Shown here piece by piece: positions 1-7,429 of a stretch of 9,021 nucleotides of DNA. The notes below the pieces were generated by a model, which saw nothing but the letters and a program-made list of their open reading frames with translations, searched no databases and was not told the DNA's origin. The stretch is taken from positions 1 to 9,021 of the forward strand of contig JANXRO010000157.1 of NCBI GenBank assembly GCA_025356765.1. Direction: 5' to 3'. A program made the position numbers and the translations under genes. This DNA comes from Hyphomicrobiales bacterium. GTDB lineage: Bacteria > Pseudomonadota > Alphaproteobacteria > Rhizobiales > Aestuariivirgaceae. Each line of letters opens with the position of its first letter. Within the stretch, counting starts at the first letter, position 1.

Positions 1-1
1 C

Positions 2-2020
<2,019 letters not shown>

Positions 2021-2089
2021 AGGTCGCACTCTTTTCTATGTGGGAGAAGAATGATATCGTTGTAGCGCCAATCAAAAGGAGACACGATC

Positions 2090-2443
2090 ATGTATTTTGA
2101 TTTTATGGTCATTCCAATCCCAACGGCAAACCTTAAAGCTTATAAAGCTATGGTCAAAAAATCTGCGGCAGCGTGGAAACGCGCAGGTGCCTTGGCCTAT
2201 CTGGAAGCCATTGCTGATGATGTGAAGCCAGGCAAAATGACATCGTTTCCACAAGCGGTGAAAGCCAAGGAGGGCGAAACGGTTGGCTGTGCCTATTTGG
2301 TTTTCAAATCCAAGGCGCATCGCAATTCCTGTTGGAAAAAGATGATGGAAGATCCGTTCATCAAAAACTATGATCCGAAAACCATTCCTTTTGATGGCAA
2401 GCGCATGTTTTTTGGTGGGTTCAAGCCGCTTGTTCACTTTTAG
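2090..2443 (+). CDS. DUF1428 family protein (YbaA-like)
   Basis: This is a 117-residue cytosolic protein of the DUF1428 family, to which E. coli YbaA belongs. The family has an alpha/beta-barrel dimer (ferredoxin-like) fold and no established biochemical role. Family features visible are the N-terminal MYFDFMVIPIPTANLKAYK strand-helix, a central segment ending in FPQAVKAKEGETV, the MMEDP turn, and the C-terminal PFDGKRMFFGGFKPLV, which matches the conserved PFDGKRMIYGGF of YbaA. There is no signal peptide or membrane segment. A strong Shine-Dalgarno (AAAAGGAG, 2074-2081) eight bases upstream fixes the ATG. The gene sits between acnA and the DUF1223 gene in the same direction, without an obvious terminator on either side, so co-transcription with acnA is possible. 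Confidence 0.9.
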   Translation: MYFDFMVIPIPTANLKAYKAMVKKSAAAWKRAGALAYLEAIADDVKPGKMTSFPQAVKAKEGETVGCAYLVFKSKAHRNSCWKKMMEDPFIKNYDPKTIPFDGKRMFFGGFKPLVHF

Positions 2444-2498
2444 TGGTTTCACTTGGATGTGATTTGTATGTGTTCGGTCATGCGCCCAATTTGGGCTC

Positions 2499-3230
2499 AT
2501 GGAAAACATGATCACACGTCGTTCTGCTTTGGGCCTTGCTTTGGCGGGCCTGGCAGCACCATCTATCATCACATCAACGCAAGCCGCGACCAGCGATGTT
2601 CTTGTGGAGTTGTTCACAAGCCAAGGCTGTTCAGATTGCCCACCGGCAGATAAAGTTGCAGGTGAATTAGCCCAGCAATCGGGTGTTCACGTGGTTTCGC
2701 TCAACGTTGATTATTGGGATTATTTGGGTTGGAAAGATACGCTTGGAAAAGCTCAATATAGCCAGCGCCAAACAGCTTACGCCAAAGAGCGCGGAGATGG
2801 CGATGTCTATACGCCGCAAATGGTGATCAATGGTGCGGTTCATGCCGTGGGTTCACGCAAAGGCGATGTTGAAGCCGCCATTGCAAATGCTCGGACACGC
2901 GCAAAATATATTGATGTTTCCGTATCTGCCGATGCGTCTGATATCCATATCAAAGTGGGCGCTGGTACTGGCAACGGAACCGTGTGGCTTATGGGCATTG
3001 CGCCCAGTGTAAGCGTTCCAATCGGCCGTGGTGAAAATGCGGGTGCAAATGTAACCTATCATAATGTTGCGCGGCATTTGGTTTCAGCAGGCAGCTGGCA
3101 AGGCCATGCCACCAGTTTCAGCGTGCCGCGGAATTCCATTATGACGGGTGATTGCCGACATTGTATTGCGATTTTGCAACAGGGCAATGTGGGACAGGTT
3201 TTAGGCTTGGCCAAGATCACAGTTTCGTGA
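2499..3230 (+). CDS. DUF1223 exported thioredoxin-fold-like protein
   Basis: This 243-residue protein belongs to the DUF1223 family, whose fold is thioredoxin-like and whose function is unknown. The N-terminus MENMITRRSALGLALAG is an export signal; TRRSAL resembles a twin-arginine motif, although the usual phenylalanine is replaced, and the hydrophobic core ends at STQAA, giving predicted cleavage near residue 30. The mature protein starts with VLVELFTSQGCSDCPPAD, containing a CxxC (Cys44, Cys47) as in thioredoxins, and continues with NVDYWDYLGWKD and VYTPQMVINGAVHAVGSR, which are typical of the family. A second CxxC (Cys219, Cys222; DCRHC) lies near the C-terminus. The start is uncertain: ATG 2499 follows a small inverted repeat (GCCCA/TGGGC, 2484-2496) instead of a Shine-Dalgarno, while ATG 2508 has a weak GGA at 2501-2503. 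In my recollection the acnA-DUF1223 neighbourhood is common in Rhizobiales. Confidence 0.88.
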   Translation: MENMITRRSALGLALAGLAAPSIITSTQAATSDVLVELFTSQGCSDCPPADKVAGELAQQSGVHVVSLNVDYWDYLGWKDTLGKAQYSQRQTAYAKERGDGDVYTPQMVINGAVHAVGSRKGDVEAAIANARTRAKYIDVSVSADASDIHIKVGAGTGNGTVWLMGIAPSVSVPIGRGENAGANVTYHNVARHLVSAGSWQGHATSFSVPRNSIMTGDCRHCIAILQQGNVGQVLGLAKITVS

Positions 3231-3298
3231 CCATTCGTTGTTGTGTTGTGAACGATGGCAGTTGAACCGACCTGAATTGTTTTTCGTTTTCTCCAACA

Positions 3299-3319
3299 GA
3301 CCGCGCAATGTTGCGGGTC
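3299..3319 (+). other. Hairpin in the leader of the FAS1 gene
   Basis: GACC(g)CGCA-ATGT-TGCGGGTC can form an 8-bp stem with one bulged G. It ends 23 bases before the FAS1 ATG and 12 bases before its Shine-Dalgarno. No run of T follows, so it is not a terminator; it may stabilise or pace the message. It is also the weaker alternative to a chance inverted repeat. Confidence 0.3.
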
Positions 3320-3331
3320 AGACACTTACTC

Positions 3332-3336
3332 GGGAG
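3332..3336 (+). promoter_or_regulatory. Ribosome binding site that fixes the FAS1 start
   Basis: GGGAG lies six bases before ATG 3343. The same frame is open back to 3238, but the upstream 35 codons have no ribosome binding site or signal peptide. This site, together with the signal peptide that begins at 3343, decides the start. Confidence 0.8.
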
Positions 3337-3342
3337 AATACA

Positions 3343-3861
3343 ATGCGCAAACTTTTAGCAGCCACGGCTTTGCTTGGCCTTTTGTCTACATCTTCATTTG
3401 CTGCCATGGCACCAGATAAAACAATTGTCGAACTTGCCGTGGGCACCAAATCACTCAGCACACTTGTGGCCGCCGTAAAGGCTGCTGGCCTTGTTGAAAC
3501 GTTGTCGGGCAAAGGCCCGTTCACCGTGTTGGCCCCAACTGATGCAGCCTTTGCAGCATTACCAAAAGGCACGGTGGAAACGTTGGTAAAGCCAGAGAAC
3601 AAGGCAGCCTTGACGAAGATTCTCACCTGCCACGTGATTGCAGGCGATGTGATGGCCAAGGATGTAATTGCCTTGGTGAAAAAGGGCAAAGGCAAGGCAT
3701 CGGTCACAACCGTGGGCGGATGCGTGCTGAAGTTCCAAGTCGGCAAAGGCAAAGTGCATATTACCGATGAAAAAGGCCGCACGGCGCAAGTAACTGCTGC
3801 CGATATTCTGGCCTCTAACGGTGTTGTTCACGTGATCAATAAAGTGATTCTGCCCAAGTAA
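3343..3861 (+). CDS. Exported fasciclin (FAS1) domain protein
   Basis: This is a 172-residue protein with a Sec signal peptide (MRKLLAATALLGLLSTSSFAA, cleavage near residue 20) and one FAS1 domain covering the rest. FAS1 domains mediate adhesion or ligand contacts at the cell surface or in the periplasm; the bacterial partner is generally unknown. Family landmarks are TIVELAVGTKSLSTLVAAV, GPFTVLAPTDAAFAALP (the H1 region), ILTCHVIAGDV (the H2-type LTYHV motif with Cys in place of Tyr) and SNGVVHVINKVILP. Cys96 and Cys127 are the only cysteines in the mature protein and could form a disulfide after export; similar cysteine-containing FAS1 proteins are, in my recollection, frequent in Rhizobiales. 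The gene has a good Shine-Dalgarno and ends at its own strong terminator, so it closes the rightward gene group. Confidence 0.93.
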   Translation: MRKLLAATALLGLLSTSSFAAMAPDKTIVELAVGTKSLSTLVAAVKAAGLVETLSGKGPFTVLAPTDAAFAALPKGTVETLVKPENKAALTKILTCHVIAGDVMAKDVIALVKKGKGKASVTTVGGCVLKFQVGKGKVHITDEKGRTAQVTAADILASNGVVHVINKVILPK

Positions 3862-3903
3862 GTACGTTGCGTTTCTAACAGCCCCACAGGCTACTTGGCA
3901 GAG

Positions 3904-3943
3904 GCCCCCCTCTTTTTTCCCTTTGAGAGGGGGGCTATTTATT
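3904..3943 (+). terminator. Rho-independent terminator after the FAS1 gene
   Basis: GCCCCCCTC (3904-3912) pairs perfectly with GAGGGGGGC (3927-3935), with a further T-A pair inside, and the stem is followed by TATTTATTT. The U-rich side is on the right only, so it terminates the plus-strand FAS1 message. The stop codon of the leftward MBL gene (complement of 3935-3937) overlaps the stem, so the two convergent genes meet at this element. On the minus strand the stem is followed by CTCTGCCAAG, which is not a U tract. Confidence 0.85.
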
Positions 3944-4813
3944 TCCCAATACTTTTAACAAATTTTGTTGGTGAACCTCTTCATAAGGCTCAAAATAATT
4001 TACCCATCCCGCTTCAAGTGGGCCAGAGATGAGTTGCCTCAGCGGTGTTTGGCGCAATGCTTCATCATCACGGCAACGTTTTAACATTCTGATATATTGT
4101 TGTTGGGCGCGAATGAAAGATTTGCCATATCCACCCGCAGCTAAAATTTCAGGTGCGCCGTGGCATGGCAAAATATGCGTGGGCGACAGTGCCCAAAGTC
4201 GATCAAGCTCAGCCAAATGAATATTAAAATCTTGGGGTGCGCCAACATAAGTAATGGTGTCTTCCATCGTATCGCCCGCAAGCAAAATGCCAAGGCTTTC
4301 AATCCAAACGACCGAAGCGTCATCTGAATGGATATTGGCTTCGATAAATTTGAGCGTCAGATCACCCAACTGAAATTCCATTTCAGATTCGAATATTCGA
4401 TTGGGCATAAAGAGCGGCTTGATGGCAGGAGCGCCGTGATGCGTGGCATCCTCAATTTGTTTCTTGTGTTGGGTCAAATGGCTCAATGTTTTTTTATTGG
4501 CGATAATTTCACAATCGGCAAAAATTTCGTTGCCCGCAACGTGGTCAAGATGCCAGTGACTAAGCAACACGGTAATATGGTTTACGCCGCGCTTTTCTAA
4601 ATCTTCGCGAACCAATTTGGCATGTTCCAGTGAAACATGCGTATCATAAACCAGGGCTTGGCTGCCGCTGATGATGGCAAAGCTTGCTGTGCCCAATGAA
4701 ATTGCGCCATCATCCACCCAATTTTTTTCGGGCATGAAACGATAATCAGGAATGCGGCCATCATAATAAGCGATGATGTTGGGGTAGCATTGAATTATGC
4801 GAAGGTGGTTCAA
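3935..4813 (-). CDS. Metallo-beta-lactamase-fold hydrolase
   Basis: This is a 292-residue MBL-superfamily hydrolase with a complete dinuclear metal site: His86-Trp-His88-Leu-Asp90-His91 (HxHxDH), His162, Asp181 (in LLAGDTMED) and His218 (in ILPCHG). The substrate cannot be read from sequence; glyoxalase II-like or lactonase-like chemistry is possible. No signal peptide is visible. The start is a TTG (4813-4811) that overlaps the SRAP stop codon as TTGA, which implies translational coupling. The first in-frame ATG is codon 27, but YPNIIAYYDGRIPDYRF before it reads like genuine protein, so I prefer the TTG. A weak GGA precedes it inside the last codons of SRAP. The downstream end abuts the FAS1 terminator. 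The family is certain and the role unknown. Confidence 0.9.
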   Translation of the reverse strand: MNHLRIIQCYPNIIAYYDGRIPDYRFMPEKNWVDDGAISLGTASFAIISGSQALVYDTHVSLEHAKLVREDLEKRGVNHITVLLSHWHLDHVAGNEIFADCEIIANKKTLSHLTQHKKQIEDATHHGAPAIKPLFMPNRIFESEMEFQLGDLTLKFIEANIHSDDASVVWIESLGILLAGDTMEDTITYVGAPQDFNIHLAELDRLWALSPTHILPCHGAPEILAAGGYGKSFIRAQQQYIRMLKRCRDDEALRQTPLRQLISGPLEAGWVNYFEPYEEVHQQNLLKVLGNK

Positions 4814-5481
4814 AATAAATCCATCTGTTTTTTGGGTGGCGGTGCAGGCTGCGCTGGTTTTGGGGGGCCGCGAGCAATGATGGTTTTTTCCATGATGAAA
4901 AAATCGTCAGCCGGGGCCTTCAATAGATCTTGCACCTTTTCATCATCGGAAAGCCAGCGTTCAAAATTTTCGGGCATGATGACGACAGGGCAGCGATCAT
5001 GGATTGTGGCAATCAAGGCATTGGGTTCTGCTGTCAACATTGCAGCAGTTTCAAGTTCAGATCCATCAGAGCCCATCCAATGTTCCCAAATCCCGCCAAA
5101 GGCAAATAATTCCTCGCTTGGTTGATGAATGAACCACGCTTGTTTTTTGCCGGGCACATCGCCTTGCCATTCATAAAAGCCATCGGCAGGAATTAAGCAC
5201 CGCCTGCGCCTGATGGCATTTTTGAATGAGGCTTTTTCATAAATCGTTTCGCTTCGTGCGTTGATCAATGGACGGCCCGGTAATATTTCCTTGGCCCAAC
5301 CTGGAACAAAGCCCCAGCGCACCAAAGCAAAATGGCGTTGCAGGTCTAGCCCTTTTCGCACAATTGCCAGGGGGCTTCCCGGCGTTACATAATCACGCGG
5401 TGGAAAACTGGGTTGATCAAGATAGTTGAACAGGTTTCGCGCTTCTTCAGCGGGCCGTCGAAAACTGAAAAGCGAGCACAT
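4810..5481 (-). CDS. SRAP-domain abasic-site protein (YedK/HMCES-like) with a clamp-binding-like tail
   Basis: This is a 223-residue SOS response-associated peptidase (SRAP) protein. The family crosslinks to abasic sites in single-stranded DNA through Cys2, shielding them during replication. The catalytic set is present: Cys2 (exposed after removal of Met1), Asn74 in INARSET, Glu104 in GFYEW and His161 in IHDRCPVV; RWGFVPGWA is also diagnostic. MCSLFSF differs slightly from the usual MCGRF. After the domain comes a proline-rich linker (residues 205-218) and the terminal pentapeptide QMDLF, a good match to the bacterial beta sliding-clamp motif QL[SD]LF. E. coli YedK is not known to carry one. 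No Shine-Dalgarno precedes the ATG, and a candidate promoter is placed for a leaderless message. It is the first gene of a unit with the MBL hydrolase. Confidence 0.93.
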   Translation of the reverse strand: MCSLFSFRRPAEEARNLFNYLDQPSFPPRDYVTPGSPLAIVRKGLDLQRHFALVRWGFVPGWAKEILPGRPLINARSETIYEKASFKNAIRRRRCLIPADGFYEWQGDVPGKKQAWFIHQPSEELFAFGGIWEHWMGSDGSELETAAMLTAEPNALIATIHDRCPVVIMPENFERWLSDDEKVQDLLKAPADDFFIMEKTIIARGPPKPAQPAPPPKKQMDLF

Positions 5482-5487
5482 AAAGAT

Positions 5488-5515
5488 TATTTAGCAGATG
5501 ATTGAAAATATCCAA
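5488..5515 (-). promoter_or_regulatory. Candidate promoter for SRAP, positioned for leaderless transcription
   Basis: Reading leftward, TTGGAT (-35, complement of 5510-5515), a 16-base spacer and TAAATA (-10, complement of 5488-5493) are followed by six bases and then the A of the SRAP ATG at 5481. Start-site geometry would place +1 on or within a base of that A, consistent with the lack of a Shine-Dalgarno. Both hexamers are imperfect, so this is a moderate inference. Confidence 0.4.
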
Positions 5516-5571
5516 CGGCCATTTCTGGGGGCTTCTTTCCCTCCAATGAAGTTCAATTTTAAGCAATCATG

Positions 5572-5595
5572 TTAACCTTCATTTAAGGATTGACT
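5572..5595 (+). promoter_or_regulatory. CtrA-type box with adjoining -35 and GANTC site
   Basis: TTAA-CCTTCAT-TTAA (5572-5586) is a perfect TTAA-N7-TTAA, the consensus for the alphaproteobacterial cell-cycle regulator CtrA. A third TTAA lies at 5559-5562. Four bases downstream is TTGACT (5590-5595), a fair -35, which overlaps GACTC (5592-5596), a CcrM methylation site (GANTC). The best -10 candidates (GTTAAT 5615-5620 or TTAATA) are 19-20 bases on, which is wide. CtrA-activated promoters usually have the box at or near -35, as here. The site lies between the divergent SRAP and small-protein genes, so it could serve either. No Alphaproteobacteria-type LexA box is seen in this spacer. Confidence 0.5.
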
Positions 5596-5667
5596 CTTCT
5601 GGTGCAGCGAGCGTGTTAATACCTATGAATAGCTGCTTTGTGGAAGCGGCCAAATTTGGGTTATGTG

Positions 5668-5928
5668 ATGTTTAAATTGCCAGAAGACCACGATATTGAA
5701 TATCCGGCGCAAGAAGAGAAACAAGCGGCGCTGCGTTATATTTTGGATGCTTGGGAAGAGGCCGTCTATGATGGGCTTGATCCTGATTGTTTGGCGACGG
5801 CGGCCATTTTCGCCGCCCTTTCAGATATGATTGCAACCTATGGCGAAGAGCCTGTTGCCGTGATGTGCGAACGGTTGCCAGATCGTATTCGCAATGGTGA
5901 ATTTACCGTGGGCCGCACGAAGCAATAA
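5668..5928 (+). CDS. Small acidic alpha-helical protein of unknown function
   Basis: This is an 86-residue protein I cannot assign to a named family. It opens MFKLPEDHDIEYPAQEEKQ, then has a predicted helix AALRYILDAWEEAVYDGL, a second hydrophobic helix CLATAAIFAALSDMIATYG and an amphipathic end PVAVMCERLPDRIRNGEF. It has no signal peptide, obvious membrane helix or metal motif; it looks like a small helical-bundle protein. In my recollection similar short hypothetical proteins ending in RIRNGEF-like sequences are found in Rhizobiales. I chose ATG 5668: the frame also allows TTG 5638 (96 residues) and GTG 5665, but the extra residues look unlike coding sequence. None of the starts has a convincing Shine-Dalgarno. 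It stands alone, divergent from SRAP, downstream of a CtrA-type box. Confidence 0.7.
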   Translation: MFKLPEDHDIEYPAQEEKQAALRYILDAWEEAVYDGLDPDCLATAAIFAALSDMIATYGEEPVAVMCERLPDRIRNGEFTVGRTKQ

Positions 5929-5969
5929 GCCTTGTGGCTAAAAGTAAACGGATGGTCATAAATCTCTGA

Positions 5970-6000
5970 ACAGTTTGTTTCAAATTGAAGCAGAAACTGT
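5970..6000. repeat. Nested inverted repeat upstream of the outer-membrane protein gene
   Basis: ACAGTTT (5970-5976) and AAACTGT (5994-6000) flank an inner inverted pair TTCAA (5979-5983) / TTGAA (5985-5989), giving a 31-base near-symmetrical element. It lies 117 bases before the porin-like gene and 42 bases after the small acidic gene. No U tract follows, which argues for an operator rather than a terminator. The rest of the spacer 5929-6113 holds only a weak hairpin around CCAC-ATCTGA-GTGG (6060-6073) and the Shine-Dalgarno. Confidence 0.35.
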
Positions 6001-6105
6001 CGCTAAATTATCACACTTCTCGTCCGCCTCAATTGCGCCATTTTCTGGCCAGTGTTGCACCACATCTGAGTGGCACATGTTGAGCAACGGCACGACAATT
6101 AAATC

Positions 6106-6112
6106 GAGGTGA
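6106..6112 (+). promoter_or_regulatory. Ribosome binding site that fixes the outer-membrane protein start
   Basis: GAGGTGA ends four bases before ATG 6117. The codon before it, GTG 6114, could also start but is too close to the site, so ATG 6117 is preferred. Confidence 0.7.
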
Positions 6113-6116
6113 AGTG

Positions 6117-6683
6117 ATGAGCGTTTTTAAAAGTGTTTTACTGGCAGGTCTAATCGCCTTGCCAATGGCAGTTGCAGCAAATGCAACCGATATGGCCCCG
6201 ACAATTCCATCTGAGGTGACAACAACCAGCGGCCTTTATTTGCGTGCTGATGGTGGTGTTTCATTTTTGAATTGGTCTGGTGGCAGCAACGACCACAGCT
6301 ATGTGGGCGATTTTGGTATTGGTTATGATTTTGGCGATGGTCTGCGCAGCGATGTGACAGCCAACTGGACAGGCGATTATATCGTAGCACCCGGGGCAAC
6401 GATTAACTCGCGCATGGATTTGGGCAATGTCTATTATGATTGGAAAAATGAATCCGCCCTCACGCCATATATTGGTGCGGGCTTGGGTTATGGTTGGTCT
6501 GATGCAAGCGGGCCTGGCTATTTCAACACCAGCGGTATTGCCGTTGGCTTGAACGCCGGTGTGGCTTATGAAATGACCAACAATTTGGCATTGGATGTGG
6601 GTTATCGGTTCCATGATATTTTGAACGGTGGTGCAACACCTGCCGAACATCAGGTTACTGTTGGTCTGCGTGTAAAGTTCTAA
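6117..6683 (+). CDS. Outer-membrane beta-barrel protein (Omp25/Omp31-like)
   Basis: This is a 188-residue small beta-barrel protein of the OmpA-like or Omp25/31 type found in the outer membrane of Rhizobiales. A Sec signal peptide (MSVFKSVLLAGLIALPMAVAANA, cleavage after residue 23) precedes a mature protein of alternating hydrophobic and polar strands rich in Gly, Tyr and Trp: GLYLRADGGVSFLNW, FGIGYDFGDGLRSDVTANW, YIGAGLGYGW, VGLNAGVAYEMTNNLALDVGYRF and the C-terminal strand QVTVGLRVKF. The terminal phenylalanine is the recognition residue for the BAM assembly complex. The protein contains no cysteine and no periplasmic OmpA peptidoglycan-binding domain. It is a single-gene transcription unit: a good Shine-Dalgarno in front and a strong terminator directly behind. 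Whether it is a structural membrane protein or a pore cannot be decided. Confidence 0.9.
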   Translation: MSVFKSVLLAGLIALPMAVAANATDMAPTIPSEVTTTSGLYLRADGGVSFLNWSGGSNDHSYVGDFGIGYDFGDGLRSDVTANWTGDYIVAPGATINSRMDLGNVYYDWKNESALTPYIGAGLGYGWSDASGPGYFNTSGIAVGLNAGVAYEMTNNLALDVGYRFHDILNGGATPAEHQVTVGLRVKF

Positions 6684-6708
6684 GTTTCAGTTTTTTCATT
6701 TTAAAATG

Positions 6709-6743
6709 ACGCATCTTTGGGTTAAACCAAAGATGCGTTTTTT
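6709..6743 (+). terminator. Rho-independent terminator after the outer-membrane protein gene
   Basis: ACGCATCTTTGG (6709-6720) pairs perfectly over 12 bp with CCAAAGATGCGT (6727-6738) around a six-base loop and runs into TTTTTT (6738-6743). It ends five bases before the Shine-Dalgarno of the next gene, so that gene has no room for a promoter downstream of it. Its promoter must overlap the terminator or lie upstream, or it depends on read-through. Confidence 0.93.
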
Positions 6744-6747
6744 ATTT

Positions 6748-6752
6748 GAGGA
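6748..6752 (+). promoter_or_regulatory. Ribosome binding site of the dienelactone hydrolase gene
   Basis: GAGGA lies five bases before ATG 6758 and eight before ATG 6761, so either of these adjacent codons can start. The in-frame TTG 6746 overlaps the site itself and is rejected. Confidence 0.65.
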
Positions 6753-6757
6753 TTTTG

Positions 6758-7429
6758 ATGATGGGTACACGAATTTCGTTTTCACGCGTGGATGGAAAGC
6801 CAACGGAAGGCTATCTGGCCAAAGCCGGCCATGACCATGCGCCAGGCGTTGTGGTGATTCAAGAATGGTGGGGATTGCAAGACCAAATTCGCGGTGTGTG
6901 TGATCGATTGGCCCTTGCGGGCTATGATGCTTTGGCGCCTGATCTTTATGCAGGAACTGTGGTGCCCTACCATGATCATCACGCCGCTGAAAAGGAATTG
7001 CAATCTTTGAACTTTGCTGATGCTGCCCAAAATGTTGTGCGCGGTGCCATGCAATATTTGAAAAAGTCATCACCCAAAGTGGGAATCACCGGCTTTTGCA
7101 TGGGGGGCGCTGTTGCCATGTTGGCAGCTAGTTCACCGGAAATTTCTTGTGTGGCTCCATTTTATGGCTTGCCGCCGGAAGAGTATTTTGATGCTTCAAA
7201 ACTGGCTGTGCCAGTGCAAGGGCACTTTTCAAACACCGATGATTTTGTAACGCCTGAACGCGCCAACACGTTTGAGGCGGCGTTGCAAAAGGCCGGGGTT
7301 TTGCATGAAATTTTCAGATATGACGCAAGCCACGCCTTCATGAACGAGCAACGCGCGGTGCATGACCGGGCAGCAGCAGAGCTTGCTTGGAAACGCTTGT
7401 TGGGATTTTTAAAAACTCATCTCAGCTGA
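6758..7429 (+). CDS. Dienelactone hydrolase family protein
   Basis: This is a 223-residue cytosolic alpha/beta-hydrolase of the dienelactone hydrolase family, which opens lactones or esters by a Cys-His-Asp triad. Visible residues are the nucleophile Cys114 in GFCMGG, the acid Asp161 in TDDFV, His192 in SHAF, and Glu36 in VIQEWWGL, the family glutamate that controls the cysteine. FYGLPPEEYFD and the single-domain length also fit. No aromatic-degradation genes are nearby, so a role in the classical chlorocatechol pathway is not supported; it may be a general carboxymethylenebutenolidase-like hydrolase. The start is ATG 6758 or 6761, and the leading MGT of the shorter form is plausible. The 3' end overlaps the convergent DUF2239 gene by eight bases. 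Confidence 0.92.
   Translation: MMGTRISFSRVDGKPTEGYLAKAGHDHAPGVVVIQEWWGLQDQIRGVCDRLALAGYDALAPDLYAGTVVPYHDHHAAEKELQSLNFADAAQNVVRGAMQYLKKSSPKVGITGFCMGGAVAMLAASSPEISCVAPFYGLPPEEYFDASKLAVPVQGHFSNTDDFVTPERANTFEAALQKAGVLHEIFRYDASHAFMNEQRAVHDRAAAELAWKRLLGFLKTHLS

Noticed and set aside
2072..2617. Minus-strand frame of 181 codons opposite the DUF1428 gene
   Set aside because: DUF1428 on the plus strand has a strong ribosome site and family motifs; the antisense product resembles nothing.
3231..3258. CCAT(t)CGTT / AACGATGG inverted repeat as a terminator of the DUF1223 gene
   Set aside because: It has a bulged stem, an 11-base loop and no T run directly after the stem; at most it is a weak mRNA hairpin.
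3904..3935. Bidirectional terminator also serving the MBL gene
   Set aside because: On the minus strand the stem is followed by CTCTGCCAAG, not a U tract, and it overlaps the MBL stop codon.
5482..5667. LexA (SOS) box for the SRAP gene
   Set aside because: The alphaproteobacterial form GTTC-N7-GTTC (or GAAC-N7-GAAC) is not present in the spacer; the one GTTC at 5551 has no partner at the right distance.
6758..7429. Dienelactone hydrolase as part of a chlorocatechol degradation operon
   Set aside because: No dioxygenase, cycloisomerase or maleylacetate reductase gene is nearby; the gene stands alone.
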